A stretch of 64,000 nucleotides of DNA from Brevundimonas bacteroides DSM 4726 (GCF_000701445.1 NZ_JNIX01000009.1:124001-188000); one strand, 5' to 3'; shown: positions 14,126 through 25,843, counted from the stretch's first letter. Notes: generated by a model from the sequence alone, not told the origin. Made by a program: numbers and translations.

Positions 14126-15652
14126 TCAGTCCGGATCGTTCAGCGGGGCGCCCAGTTCGAAGCGCCAGGCGTCGGAGGCGGCGCGCATGGGGGCGCGGGC
14201 CTTGGCCTCGGTCTCGGCGTATTCGGCGGCCGGGTCCGAGTCGGCGACGACGCCGGCGCCGGCCTGGACGAAGACCTTGCCGCCCGCGAACAGGGCGGTC
14301 CTGAGCACGATGCAGATATCGGCCTCGCCGCCCGCCGAGATGTAGCCGACGCCGCCGCCGTAGCCGACGCCGCGCTTTTCGGCCTCCAGCTCGTCGATGA
14401 TCTCCATGGCCCGGACCTTCGGCGCGCCGGACAGGGTGCCGGCGGGAAGGGCGGCCAGCAGGGCGTCGACGGCGTCGAGGTCGGCGCGGGCCCGGCCCTC
14501 GACGTTGGAGACGATGTGCATGACCTGGCTGTAGCGTTCGACGACGAAGCTCTCGGTCACGCGGACGCTGCCCGGCGCGGCGACGCGGCCGACGTCGTTG
14601 CGGCCGAGGTCCAGCAGCATCAGGTGCTCGGCGCGTTCCTTGGGATCGGCCAGGAGTTCGGTCTCCAGCGCCTTGTCCGCTTCGGGGCTGGCGCCGCGCG
14701 GGCGGGTGCCGGCGAGCGGCCGGATGGTGACGCCGCCGTCCTTGAGCCGCACCAGGATCTCGGGGCTGGAGCCCGCCAGCTGGAATTCGCCGAAGTTCAG
14801 GAAATAGAGGTAGGGCGAGGGGTTCTGGCGGCGCAGCGAGCGGTAGAAGGCGAAGGGGTCGCCCGCGTAGGGCGCGCTGAAACGGTGGCTGAGCACCACC
14901 TGGAAGATATCGCCGGCGGCGATGTAGTCCTTGGCCCGGGCCACCATCTCGCCATAGCCCGCGCCGTCGACCGGCGAACGGAAGGCGGGGGCCTCGGCGG
15001 GCGGAGCGGGCGCGCGGTTCAGGAGCGGGCGGCGGAGGGCGGCCTCGAAGGCGTCCAGCCTCGCTTCGGCGGCGGCGAGGTCGTGGACGAGGTCGCCGCC
15101 CGGCCAGACCGGGGCCATGACGACGATCTCGTGCAGCACGGAATCGAAGACGGCGATGACCGAGGGGCGGGTCAGGACCGAATCGGGCAGGCCGACGGGG
15201 TCGGGGTTCGGCGCGCCGAGCGGCTCCAGCAGGCGAACCATGTCGTAGCCGAACACGCCGAACAGGCCGGCGGCCATGGGCGGCAGGCCGACGGGGATGT
15301 CGAAACGGGTCTCGGCGATCAGGGCGCGCAAGCTGTCCAGCGCTCCGCCGGGCTGCGCCGTGAATCGACCCGCCGCGATATCGGGGCCGCGCGCGATCTC
15401 GGCGGCGTCGCCGTGGCAACGCCAGACCACGTCGGGATCGAGCGTGATGATGGAGTAGCGGCCGTTCAGGGCGCCGCCTTCCACGGATTCGAGCAGGAAG
15501 GCGTGCGGGCGACCCCAGCCGACCTTCAGATAGGCCGAGACCGGGGTCTCCAGATCGTCGACGATCCGCCGGTGGACCAGCACCGGACGGCCCGCGTTCA
15601 GAGCGGCGAGATGGACCTCGCGGTCCGGGTCGGCGCCGTCGGCTGGGCTCAT
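14126..15652 (-). CDS. trpE: Anthranilate synthase component I
   Basis: 508 aa, full length. First enzyme of tryptophan synthesis: chorismate plus glutamine (or NH3) to anthranilate. The chorismate-binding core is complete: QVVLSHRFSAPYAGDPFAFY, LAGSSPEILVRL, IRPLAGTRPRG, LLDLGRNDVGRVA, TLSGAPKVRAMEIIDELE and GYGGGVGYISAGG. The ATG overlaps the ppiD stop by 4 nt, a linkage familiar from Caulobacter relatives. No trpG/D/C follows within the window. No tryptophan leader peptide is seen; expression may come from the ppiD promoter. Confidence 0.96.
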   Translation of the reverse strand: MSPADGADPDREVHLAALNAGRPVLVHRRIVDDLETPVSAYLKVGWGRPHAFLLESVEGGALNGRYSIITLDPDVVWRCHGDAAEIARGPDIAAGRFTAQPGGALDSLRALIAETRFDIPVGLPPMAAGLFGVFGYDMVRLLEPLGAPNPDPVGLPDSVLTRPSVIAVFDSVLHEIVVMAPVWPGGDLVHDLAAAEARLDAFEAALRRPLLNRAPAPPAEAPAFRSPVDGAGYGEMVARAKDYIAAGDIFQVVLSHRFSAPYAGDPFAFYRSLRRQNPSPYLYFLNFGEFQLAGSSPEILVRLKDGGVTIRPLAGTRPRGASPEADKALETELLADPKERAEHLMLLDLGRNDVGRVAAPGSVRVTESFVVERYSQVMHIVSNVEGRARADLDAVDALLAALPAGTLSGAPKVRAMEIIDELEAEKRGVGYGGGVGYISAGGEADICIVLRTALFAGGKVFVQAGAGVVADSDPAAEYAETEAKARAPMRAASDAWRFELGAPLNDPD

Positions 15653-17577
15653 TGGGCCGGGGCGGCGGGCGTGGCGGCGCCCTCTTCAGCCGGGGCGTCG
15701 ACGCCCAGCGCCTGAAGCGCCAGGGCCGGGTCATTCTCGGCCTTGGACCTGGTCGCGGCGGCGTTGACCAGGAGCTCGCCGATGCCGGCGACGAACTCAT
15801 CGGCGATGCGCGGGCGGATCTGGTCGGCGAAGGGGGCGCTGGCCGTGGCGTTGGCGGCGCGAATGGCGTCCACGCGGCCCACGACGAAGCTGGTCTCGGA
15901 CGCCGGGCCGGTGAAGATCTGGTTGCGGCCCTGGCCGAACAGGCCGCGCAGGACGCCTTCGCCGAGATCGCTCTGGGCTTCTGCGTTCTGCTGGACGTTG
16001 GTGCGGGTGTTCAACGTGGCGCCGGCCGAGGCAGCCACGGCGCCGATGTCTTCGCCACCTCGCACGCGGGCGGCGAGGCGATCGGCCAGCGCCGACAGGC
16101 GGCGGGCGTTCTCGCGCTGGGTCCAGCGTTCGGCCAGCGGCGCGCGCACGTCGGCCAGCGCGGGCAGGGCGGCGGGCGTGATCTCGTCCAGGCGGACGAC
16201 GAAATACTGGCCTTCGCCGGCGTCCACGACCTCGCTCTCGGCCCCTTCGGCCAGTTCGTAGGCGTTCTGAAGGATCTGCGGCGGGGCGTTCAGCGGCTGG
16301 CCGTCGGGCAGGCGGCCGTCCTGGGTGAAGGGCGGCAGCTGGACGACGCGGGCGCCGACCTCGGCGATGGCCTGCTGCAGCGTCTTGCCCTCGCCGCGCG
16401 CCTTCTCATAGGCCTCGACGCGCTCGAACACGCGGGCGCGGGCATCCTCCAGCTGGAGCTCCTGCACCACGGCGTCGCGGACGCTGTCCAGCGTGGCTTC
16501 CTGGCCCGGGGTGACGCCGGTCAGCTTGGCGACGGTGAAGCCGACGCGGGCCTGGATGGGGGCGGAGACCGCGTCAGGCTGCAGGCCGAAGACGGCGGTG
16601 GCGACGGCCGGGTCGGTCACGGCGCTGCGCGGCTGGTCGGCGTAGGGCACGGCCTGGATGTTGTTGGCTTCGGCGACGGCCTGGGGCGACTGCCCGGCGC
16701 GGAGCGCGGCGGCGATGCGGTCGGCGGCGGCGCGGTCGGCGACCGTCAGGGTCACGAAGCTGCGGCGCTCGGGCGTCGACAGGGCCTCGCGGCGGAAGTT
16801 GAAGCGTTCGACGATCCGCTCCTCGGACACGGCCGGGCGCGGGGCGTTGGGCGCGTCGGAGAAGACGATGACCGAGGCGATGCGGAACTCCGGCCGGCGC
16901 AGCTGGGCGGCGTTCTCGCTCAGGAAGGCCTGGAGCTGGGCGTCGGTGGGCGGCGGGGACGTGCCGGCCATGGCTTGCGTGACCGTGAACCAGCGGCCGT
17001 CGCGGGTCTCGAAGGCGCGGGCGGCGACCAGGGCGCCGTAGACGCGCGGCGCGCGCAGGCCGGCGGCGACGGCGGCGGCGAAATGCTCGCTGACGGCGGT
17101 GTCGCGGAACTCGTCCTCCAGCTGGACCGGGGTGATGTTCTGCTCGGACAGCATGCGCTGGTAGGTGGCTTCGTCGAATCGGCCGGTGATCTGGTCGAAG
17201 AATGCGGGGATCTCGCGGATGCGATCCAGGACGAGCGATTCGTCGACCCGGATGCCGACCTGATGCGCCCAATTCAGGAAGCCGAGGCGGCGCGTCTGGC
17301 TCTCCAGGTACTGGACGTGGGCGCCCTCGTTGACGAGGTCCTCAAGGGTGACGGGGCGGCCCTGCTCCTGCTGGATGTTGCCGCGGATGCGGTCGAAGTC
17401 GGCGCGGAACTGGGCGGGCGTCAGCGAGCGGTCGCCGGCGTCGATGACGTTCCTGGGGCCGAGGTTACCGAAGATGTCGGTCTGGGTTCCGCCGACGATG
17501 GCGAAGCTGAGGATCAGCAGCGCGAACAGGGCGATCGCCCACGGAGACTTGGCGAAGTCGCGGAAGCCGGAAATCAT
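15649..17577 (-). CDS. ppiD: PpiD-like periplasmic peptidyl-prolyl isomerase/chaperone
   Basis: 642 aa from ATG 17577. One N-terminal membrane anchor (WAIALFALLILSFAIVGG), then a SurA/PpiD-type N-terminal chaperone domain (about residues 40-200) and a parvulin-like region around residues 260-370 (ending RVGFTVAKL). It assists folding of proteins leaving the Sec translocon. Translationally coupled to trpE downstream. The start is not certain because no strong ribosome site is visible and a GTG at 17616 is in frame. It is divergent from tpiA. Confidence 0.9.
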   Translation of the reverse strand: MISGFRDFAKSPWAIALFALLILSFAIVGGTQTDIFGNLGPRNVIDAGDRSLTPAQFRADFDRIRGNIQQEQGRPVTLEDLVNEGAHVQYLESQTRRLGFLNWAHQVGIRVDESLVLDRIREIPAFFDQITGRFDEATYQRMLSEQNITPVQLEDEFRDTAVSEHFAAAVAAGLRAPRVYGALVAARAFETRDGRWFTVTQAMAGTSPPPTDAQLQAFLSENAAQLRRPEFRIASVIVFSDAPNAPRPAVSEERIVERFNFRREALSTPERRSFVTLTVADRAAADRIAAALRAGQSPQAVAEANNIQAVPYADQPRSAVTDPAVATAVFGLQPDAVSAPIQARVGFTVAKLTGVTPGQEATLDSVRDAVVQELQLEDARARVFERVEAYEKARGEGKTLQQAIAEVGARVVQLPPFTQDGRLPDGQPLNAPPQILQNAYELAEGAESEVVDAGEGQYFVVRLDEITPAALPALADVRAPLAERWTQRENARRLSALADRLAARVRGGEDIGAVAASAGATLNTRTNVQQNAEAQSDLGEGVLRGLFGQGRNQIFTGPASETSFVVGRVDAIRAANATASAPFADQIRPRIADEFVAGIGELLVNAAATRSKAENDPALALQALGVDAPAEEGAATPAAPAQ

Positions 17578-17706
17578 CGAAGGAAGGCCCGAGAGACGAA
17601 CGGCGAGGAGCGCCACCCGCGCCTATAGGGGAGGGGACGGCGGGGCCGCAAGCGCCGAGCGGGCGGCGGGCTTGGCAGGGCGGGCCGCGCTGCCTAGGAA
17701 GGCCGC

Positions 17707-18450
17707 ATGAAACAATCCGTGAAGATGATCGTCGGCAACTGGAAGATGAACGGTCTGGCGGCCGATCTGGCCCAGGCGGAAGCCGTGAAGACGGCGCTGG
17801 CCGAGGCGCCGACCGCGAACCGGGTGGGGCTGTGCTTTCCGGCGACGCTGATCGCTCAGGCGGCGTGGCGGCTGAAGGGCGGGGCGGTCGAGGTCGGGGG
17901 GCAGGACTGCCATGCGGCGGCCTCGGGCGCGTTCACGGGCTCGGTGTCGGCGAAGATGCTGAAGGACGCGGGGGCGTCTCTGGTGATCGTGGGCCATTCG
18001 GAGCGGCGGGCGGGCTTCGGCGAGACCGACGCGGACGTGGCGGCCAAGGTCGAGGCGGCGCTCCGGGCCGGACTGGAGCCGATCGTCTGCGTGGGCGAGA
18101 CGCTGGAGGAGCGCGACGCCGGGCGGGCGGTCGAGGTGGTCACGGGGCAGGTGGCGGGTTCGCTGCCGGAGGCCCTGCGGGGCCAGGCCTTCGCCGTGGC
18201 CTATGAGCCGGTCTGGGCGATTGGCACGGGACGGACGCCGACGGTCCATCAGGTTGCGGAGATGCACGCGGCGATTCGGAGGGCGCTGGTCGACAGGCTG
18301 GGAGCCGCGACGACGCCGATCCTCTACGGCGGCTCGGTCAATCCGAAGAACGCGGCGGAGCTTCTGGCGGTGGACGAGGTCGGCGGGGCGTTGGTGGGGG
18401 GCGCGTCTCTGAAGGCGGACGACTTCCTGGCGATCGTGCGGGCTGCCTGA
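17707..18450 (+). CDS. tpiA: Triosephosphate isomerase
   Basis: 247 aa, normal length. Interconverts dihydroxyacetone phosphate and glyceraldehyde 3-phosphate. Active site complete: NWKMN (Lys), IVGHSERR (His), YEPVWAIGTGRTP (Glu and loop 6), YGGSVNPKNA and GALVGGASL (phosphate binding). Followed by secG after 80 nt. Confidence 0.98.
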   Translation: MKQSVKMIVGNWKMNGLAADLAQAEAVKTALAEAPTANRVGLCFPATLIAQAAWRLKGGAVEVGGQDCHAAASGAFTGSVSAKMLKDAGASLVIVGHSERRAGFGETDADVAAKVEAALRAGLEPIVCVGETLEERDAGRAVEVVTGQVAGSLPEALRGQAFAVAYEPVWAIGTGRTPTVHQVAEMHAAIRRALVDRLGAATTPILYGGSVNPKNAAELLAVDEVGGALVGGASLKADDFLAIVRAA

Positions 18451-18530
18451 GCCGCGTTGCTCCGCCCCCGCAACGGTGATAGACGCCGCCGCTTGATCGG
18501 CGGGGGCCTCCGCCACACATAAGCGTCGCC

Positions 18531-18956
18531 ATGCTCCAGACCATTCTCCTCGTCGTCATGATCCTGATCTCGATCGCCTTGATCGCGGTCGTGCTGCTGC
18601 AGCGGTCCGAAGGCGGGGCGCTGGGCATGGGCGGCGGGCCGTCGGGCTTCATGACCGCGCGCGGGGCCGGCAATCTGCTGACCGTGACGACGTGGTGGCT
18701 CGGCGGGGCGTTCGGCGCCTGCGCCATCGCCCTGACCATCGTCGGCAACATCGAGCGGTCGAACCAGTCCGTCGTGGACTCCGATGCGCTCGGCTCCATC
18801 GCCGTGGGCTCCGCCGCTCCGACCGAGACCGCTCCGGCCCAGACGGCGCCCGCGCCTACCGCTCCGGCCCAGCCGGCGGCTCCGTCGCTCGACGATCTGG
18901 AAGCCAGCCTGCCGACGGTCGGACAGGCGCCGGCCCAGCCGGCGCCGGCGCAATAG
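18531..18956 (+). CDS. secG: Protein translocase subunit SecG
   Basis: 141 aa. Two transmembrane helices (ILLVVMILISIALIAVVLL and WWLGGAFGACAIALTIVGNI) linked by the family loop QRSEGGALGMGGGPSGFM. The C-terminal 60 residues are an Ala/Pro/Thr-rich tail typical of alphaproteobacterial SecG. Part of the SecYEG channel; sits between tpiA and pyrG as in related genomes. Confidence 0.95.
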   Translation: MLQTILLVVMILISIALIAVVLLQRSEGGALGMGGGPSGFMTARGAGNLLTVTTWWLGGAFGACAIALTIVGNIERSNQSVVDSDALGSIAVGSAAPTETAPAQTAPAPTAPAQPAAPSLDDLEASLPTVGQAPAQPAPAQ

Positions 18957-19096
18957 GTGACGGCGGGGCTCGCTCCCGCCGCCTCTCCCGCCCTCAGTGC
19001 CTCCGCCGCCCGGCCGTCGGGCGGGGCGGAAACATGTTTTCAACAGACGAAACGCCGAACGCCCGCCGGGGCGCGACCGAATCGGCGGTAAGGTGA

Positions 19097-21006
<1,910 letters not shown>

Positions 21007-21117
21007 GGGGTCTCTCCGGTTCGCAGACGACAATCCCGATAGCGCCGTTCGGGTTCCGGCGGCCGCTGCGGCGCGATGGCCGTTGCCACTAGGCGGTCGG
21101 TCGCCTAGGTGCGGCCC

Positions 21118-21621
21118 ATGAGCCTCGAACCCGTTCCCGACACCGCCGCCCGCCCGGACGAGGCGCGCGCCTATCGCGATGCGCTGGGGGCGTTCGCGAC
21201 CGGCGTCTGCGTGGTCACTGCCGACGGGCCGGACGGACCGGTCGGGATCACGATTAACTCCTTCACCTCGGTGTCGCTGTCGCCGCGTCTGGTGCTGTGG
21301 TGCCTGGATGAGCGGTCGGAGCGCCATCCCGCCTTCGCCGGGGCCGACCGGTTTGCCATCCATGTGCTGGGAGCCGAGGGGGAGGGGGTCGCGCGGCGCT
21401 TCGCCAAGGGTAACGGGCGGATGGCCGACGACGAGTTCACCCGCGTGGCTGGGCAGGCCCCCGTCCTTTCGGGCGCGTCGGCGCGGTTTGAGTGCCAAAC
21501 GCATGACCGGGTCCGGATGGGCGACCACCTGATCCTGGTCGGCGAGGTCGAGGCCTATGAGGTCTCGGGCGGCGAGACCCTGACCTATCACCGGGGCCGC
21601 TATGGCCGGGCGGGAGCGTGA
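21118..21621 (+). CDS. Flavin reductase family protein (FMN-binding)
   Basis: 167 aa from ATG 21118 (a GTG at 21109 is also in frame). Flavin-reductase-like split barrel: FATGVCVVTADGPDGPVGIT, then NSFTSVSLSPRLVLWCLDERS, the FMN-binding signature, and HLILVGEVE near the end. Such proteins supply reduced flavin to monooxygenases (HpaC-like). It is 4 nt from the next dehydrogenase gene, suggesting an operon, but no monooxygenase is adjacent. Confidence 0.87.
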   Translation: MSLEPVPDTAARPDEARAYRDALGAFATGVCVVTADGPDGPVGITINSFTSVSLSPRLVLWCLDERSERHPAFAGADRFAIHVLGAEGEGVARRFAKGNGRMADDEFTRVAGQAPVLSGASARFECQTHDRVRMGDHLILVGEVEAYEVSGGETLTYHRGRYGRAGA

Positions 21622-21625
21622 CGGC

Positions 21626-22483
21626 ATGAGGATCGGGTACGCGGGTCTGGGCGTCATGGGCGGGCCGATGGCCCGGCATCTGATCACGGCCGGACATGAT
21701 GTGGCGGGCTACAATCGCTCTCCGGCCAAGGCGCAGGCGTGGGCCGAGGCCCACGGCGGGCGCTTCGCCGGGACGGCGGCGGAGGCTGCGTCGGGGGCGG
21801 AGCTGTTCGTCCTGTGCGTCGGCAACGACGATGATGTACGGCAGGTTGTGAGCGAGGCTCTGGCGGTGCTGGAGCCCGGCGCGGTCATCGTCGATCACAC
21901 CACGACCTCGGCCAGGGTCGCGCGGGAGATGGCCCAGGCTTCGCAGGCGCAGGCCGTCTCCTTCATCGACGCGCCCGTCTCCGGCGGTCAGGCCGGCGCG
22001 GAGAACGGCCAGCTCAGCGTCATGGCGGGCGGCGACGCCGAGGCCCTGGATCGCGCGCGGCCGGTGCTCATGGCCTACTCCAAGGCGATCCAGCACATGG
22101 GGCCGCCGGGCGCGGGTCAGCTGACCAAGATGGTCAACCAGATCGCCATCGCGGGCGTGGTTCAGGGGCTGGCCGAGGCGGTGCATTTCGCGCAGGCCGC
22201 CGGGCTGGACACCGACCGGGTCTATGAGGCGATCTCCAAGGGCGCGGCCCAGTCCTGGCAGATGGACAACCGCTGGAAGACGGCGGCGAAGGGCGAGTTC
22301 GATTTCGGCTTCGCGGTCGACTGGATGAGGAAGGACCTCGGTCTGGTGCTGGACGAGGCGCAGGCGAATGGCGCGCGACTGGCTCTGACGGAGCTCGTGG
22401 ACGGCTACTACGCCGAAGTTCAAGCGATGGGCGGTGGCCGTTGGGACACTTCCAGCCTCAAGGCGCGATTGCCCGCGCCCTGA
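21626..22483 (+). CDS. 3-hydroxyisobutyrate dehydrogenase-family oxidoreductase
   Basis: 285 aa from ATG 21626. NAD(P)-binding GLGVMGGPMARHL at the N-terminus, DAPVSGGQAGAENGQLSVMAGG substrate motif, GAGQLTKMVNQ with the catalytic Lys. Acts on beta-hydroxyacids; could be valine catabolism (MmsB), tartronate semialdehyde or glyoxylate/succinate semialdehyde reductase. The motif AENGQLSVMAGG does not settle the substrate. Likely co-transcribed with the flavin reductase. Confidence 0.88.
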   Translation: MRIGYAGLGVMGGPMARHLITAGHDVAGYNRSPAKAQAWAEAHGGRFAGTAAEAASGAELFVLCVGNDDDVRQVVSEALAVLEPGAVIVDHTTTSARVAREMAQASQAQAVSFIDAPVSGGQAGAENGQLSVMAGGDAEALDRARPVLMAYSKAIQHMGPPGAGQLTKMVNQIAIAGVVQGLAEAVHFAQAAGLDTDRVYEAISKGAAQSWQMDNRWKTAAKGEFDFGFAVDWMRKDLGLVLDEAQANGARLALTELVDGYYAEVQAMGGGRWDTSSLKARLPAP

Positions 22484-22496
22484 GGCCCCGGGGGCG

Positions 22497-25400
22497 TCAG
22501 AACCGGAAGCTGGCCCGCAGCAGCAGGACGTAGCGGACGTAGTCCTCGATCATTTCGGCGTCGGCCGTGACCGACAGGCGACCCAGATCGTTGCCGACCG
22601 ACAGGCTGAAGCCCGCGATCGGTCCGCCGCCCTCGATGGAGTCCGGCGACAGGGTGAAGGACGAGCCCCCCGAGGCGAAGCGCGCGATGGTCTCGCCCGG
22701 ATCGACCGAGAAGTTCTGACGCCAACCGACCCGCACCTCAGGCCGGATCCAGCCGTTTTCGCCGAAGCCGTAGCCGATGTTGACCGCCGCGACGCCAGTG
22801 AACAGGTGGCCGTCGCGGTCTTCGATCTCGAGGTTGAAGCCGTCGTTCAGGCCTTCCTCGACGTGGCCATCCTCGCTCAGCGAGAAATACTCGACATAGG
22901 CCTCGGGCCGGATGTTGATGCGACCAAAGTTGCGCTCGTAGGAGGCCCCGCCGGCCAGGGCCAGGGTGAAGCCGTTCCAGCTGGACTGGTTGATGAGGTT
23001 GATGTCGGGGGTCACAAGCTGGCGGGTCGAATCGAAGGTGGCGTAGCCCCCCGCCGCGCGCGCCCAGGTCGACCAGGCCTGGCCCTGGGCCCGCCATGAC
23101 AGACCCAGCTCGATCAGGCTCGCGGACAGGAGTTCCTGGGCCTCGGCCTCTGGATCCTCGATGTCCGAGGAGGTGAAAGCCACCGTGACACCGAACGCGC
23201 CCACGGACGAGCCACGCTCGATGCCGCCTGCGACGCCGAAGCCCTCGGAGCGGAAGCCGTAGCTGTCGGTCTTGTCCTTGTCGGCGTAGAAGTTGATCTC
23301 CTGCAGCCAGGCGCTGGTCTGGCCGGGCTCGACCGTGGCGTTGCGGCCCGACAGGGCTCGCGTGACGGCATCGACGCCGGAGGCCAGCGAAAGCAGTGGC
23401 CCACCTGAGTGATCCGGCAGGATCTGCTCGTACAGATCGATGAAGCCCTCACGCGTCGTCTGGGCGATGAACAGGTCGCGCAGCTGGCTGTCGCCGGACA
23501 GGGCGCCGTAGAACGCGTCGAAGGCCTGGGATTCGACCGAAATCAGACTGGCCTCGGCGGCGGTCCTGCGACGGGCATCGACGAAGATATCTCCCGCCGC
23601 CGCATTCGTGCCTGCCGAGACGACGAAGAGATAGGGCGAGTTGGCCTGCACGGCCGACTGGTCGAGGGTTCCGGCGTTCAACACATCGGCGTCGATGATG
23701 GTGAACCGCTGAGGATTGTTGATCAGGGAGTTGAAGCGCACGCCCAGACCCGCTCCGCTCGCGAGGGTGGCCGTGCCATTGACGCGGAAGCCTGCGTTGG
23801 TGCCGGTCGCCGGGTCCAATGTCACAATCAGATCGCCGTTCGCGCCGATGTTCAGACTGGTCGCCTGGGTCACGCCGGTCTGGCGTGCGTCGAGCACGCC
23901 ATTGGAAACATCCACCGACAGGAGACCGTCGGTATCGGTGATCGCGCCGCGCAACAGGCCGCCGCCCGTGATCGTCAAACGGTCGGCCCCGGCGCCGAAC
24001 GCCACGGCGCCGCGCACCTCGCCATTCTCCACGGCCATGACGTCCGCGCCCGAACCGAAGCGGATGTCTCCGACGATGATGGGCTCGTTGGCGTCGGTGA
24101 CGCCGTCGCCGTCGGTGTCGGGATCCGTCGTGGTCGGCGTGCTCGTTACACCGAACTGACGGAAGTTCACCCCTGTCGTATTGGCGCTGAGGTCGATGGC
24201 CGTCGCCGTGCCGGTGATGGGATCGCCATCCTCGGCCACAACCGTCGTGACGATCGTTCCTGCGTTGGAGAAGGTCGTGACCGTGCCCGAGCTGTCGCGG
24301 ACGCCGACGGCGTTCGCCAGCCCGCCGCCGCTGGTCGCCAGGATGTCGCCGGTGTTGCTGAACGTGGGCACGTTGGCGCCCGCCGCGATCAGCACCCCGT
24401 TGGCGCTGACCCCGCCGCCGACCGTGGAGGACACGCCGGCGGTGATTCCACTTGTGTTGTCGAACCGGGGTGTCGAAACGCCCGAGCCGATCACGACGCC
24501 GCTCGCCGAGGCGTCGCGTCCGACCGCCACGATAGCTCCGGAGTTGCGCACACCGCCGTCGATGCGGAGAGTCTGACCGCCCGCCACGCCGAGCTGGACC
24601 GCTGTCGCCGCTATGCCGTCATAGACCCCGTCGCCGGTGATGGTGCCCCTGTTGACCAGCCCATAGGCCAGGTCGCCAGTTCCGGCGACACCGAGCGTCA
24701 CCGACCGCGTCGCCGAGCCGACCGCAAGCGCCGGCGCGCCGCCGTAGCTGGTCACGGCGGAGTTGCCTTCGAGCGCGTCCTGGATCCCGTCGTTGTCTTC
24801 GTCGGTCGAGGTAGTGGAGTTGTCCGCCGGGCGCGTGTCCAGCACGACGCCTCCGGCCACGTTGCCGGCGATGCGAACCGCCGACCCGCCTTGCAACAGG
24901 TCGTCAGCCTCCAGGCGCGCAATAGCAGCGTCGCTCGGCCGGCTTACGTAACGGTAGCCGGTCGCGTTCAGGTCGCCCTGGAGCGTCAGTCGGCCGCCGA
25001 CGTCGCCTTCCACGTTCACAGCCGTTGCGCCTCCGCCAAGCGCGGAGACCGCGCCGTTTAGGCTGACCGCGCCGGACACCGCTCCGGTCTGGTTATAGGC
25101 GATAGCGTTGGTCCCGACCGTCCGGATCGTCCCATTGGTTGTTACCCCGCCGGTGATTGCCCGCTCGATCGAGACGCCTCGCGAGTCATTGCCCTCTACC
25201 AGGACGGTCGAGCCTGACTCCAAAAGGATATTGCCTGTAAGAGGCGTGCCCGCCGCGGCGACGCGCAGGCCGAAGCGGTTTGCGCCGTTGGCAAAGGGGC
25301 CATCCAGGTCGCCGTCGTTGTCGCTGTCAGGATAGGAATCGATGTTGTCGGTGACCGTTACGGACCCGCCGATGATGACGTTCGCCGTCGTAGCTGCCGG

Positions 25401-25682
25401 GCCGACGAGGATCGCCGTAGCGCCATCGGCGCTGTTCGCCAAGGTGATGTTCGATCCGGAGTCGGTATCGAGGGAATGGTTGCTGTCGACCGTGATGGCC
25501 ACGCCCGAATTCACCAGCACCGCGCCGCCCGAGGCAATGCGGATGCTGTCGGCCCCGCTACCTGTCGCGTTGGACGTCTGGATCGGCGTGTTGCGCGTGT
25601 TCGAGATCACGAACTCGGCCTGGGCCCCGGAAGCCGCCATCAGAGGGGCAAGCGCCACCGCGGTCGCAAGCAGTCTACGCAT
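22497..25682 (-). CDS. Autotransporter (type V secretion) with Ca-binding-like repeats
   Basis: 1,061 aa from ATG 25682 (a GTG at 25694 is also in frame). Signal peptide ends ASGAQA. The passenger (about 30-780) is Gly/Ala/Thr/Asn-rich with repeated short strands (ITGGG, AVNVEG, FSNTGDI), fitting a beta-helix. It contains three Asp-rich DxDxDG-type stretches: SDNDGDLDG, DEDNDGIQD, DTDGDGVTD. The C-terminal roughly 275 residues form the autotransporter barrel, ending in the amphipathic strand YVLLLRASFRF with a C-terminal Phe. Likely surface-displayed adhesin or enzyme; no protease motif seen. Confidence 0.9.
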   Translation of the reverse strand: MRRLLATAVALAPLMAASGAQAEFVISNTRNTPIQTSNATGSGADSIRIASGGAVLVNSGVAITVDSNHSLDTDSGSNITLANSADGATAILVGPAATTANVIIGGSVTVTDNIDSYPDSDNDGDLDGPFANGANRFGLRVAAAGTPLTGNILLESGSTVLVEGNDSRGVSIERAITGGVTTNGTIRTVGTNAIAYNQTGAVSGAVSLNGAVSALGGGATAVNVEGDVGGRLTLQGDLNATGYRYVSRPSDAAIARLEADDLLQGGSAVRIAGNVAGGVVLDTRPADNSTTSTDEDNDGIQDALEGNSAVTSYGGAPALAVGSATRSVTLGVAGTGDLAYGLVNRGTITGDGVYDGIAATAVQLGVAGGQTLRIDGGVRNSGAIVAVGRDASASGVVIGSGVSTPRFDNTSGITAGVSSTVGGGVSANGVLIAAGANVPTFSNTGDILATSGGGLANAVGVRDSSGTVTTFSNAGTIVTTVVAEDGDPITGTATAIDLSANTTGVNFRQFGVTSTPTTTDPDTDGDGVTDANEPIIVGDIRFGSGADVMAVENGEVRGAVAFGAGADRLTITGGGLLRGAITDTDGLLSVDVSNGVLDARQTGVTQATSLNIGANGDLIVTLDPATGTNAGFRVNGTATLASGAGLGVRFNSLINNPQRFTIIDADVLNAGTLDQSAVQANSPYLFVVSAGTNAAAGDIFVDARRRTAAEASLISVESQAFDAFYGALSGDSQLRDLFIAQTTREGFIDLYEQILPDHSGGPLLSLASGVDAVTRALSGRNATVEPGQTSAWLQEINFYADKDKTDSYGFRSEGFGVAGGIERGSSVGAFGVTVAFTSSDIEDPEAEAQELLSASLIELGLSWRAQGQAWSTWARAAGGYATFDSTRQLVTPDINLINQSSWNGFTLALAGGASYERNFGRINIRPEAYVEYFSLSEDGHVEEGLNDGFNLEIEDRDGHLFTGVAAVNIGYGFGENGWIRPEVRVGWRQNFSVDPGETIARFASGGSSFTLSPDSIEGGGPIAGFSLSVGNDLGRLSVTADAEMIEDYVRYVLLLRASFRF

Positions 25683-25843
25683 TCGAGAAATCACCCCAGA
25701 TGGATACGCGCAGGCGGGCGCCGGCGCCTTCTAACAGGGGCTGCGCGGCCTGTCCCAAGTTTCGCGAATTTGAGGCGAATGCAAGGCCGAAAGCGTGGCT
25801 TAGAGCCAACGCTGTTCGCTGCCGTATTGCCAAGGTCGAGATC

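Noticed and set aside
15652..15720. Tryptophan attenuation leader for trpE
   Set aside because: trpE overlaps ppiD by 4 nt, leaving no leader; no Trp-codon run seen.
14076..15800. Extension of the chlorite-dismutase frame over trpE
   Set aside because: Arg/Pro-rich shadow of trpE; the real domain starts at ATG 14075.
15652..17628. 658-codon open frame on the + strand opposite ppiD
   Set aside because: Gly/Ala/Arg-rich antisense shadow of ppiD caused by high GC3; no domains.
23409..25061. 550-codon + frame opposite the autotransporter
   Set aside because: Antisense shadow, composition Arg/Gly/Val/Asp-rich without motifs; the autotransporter frame has signal peptide and barrel.
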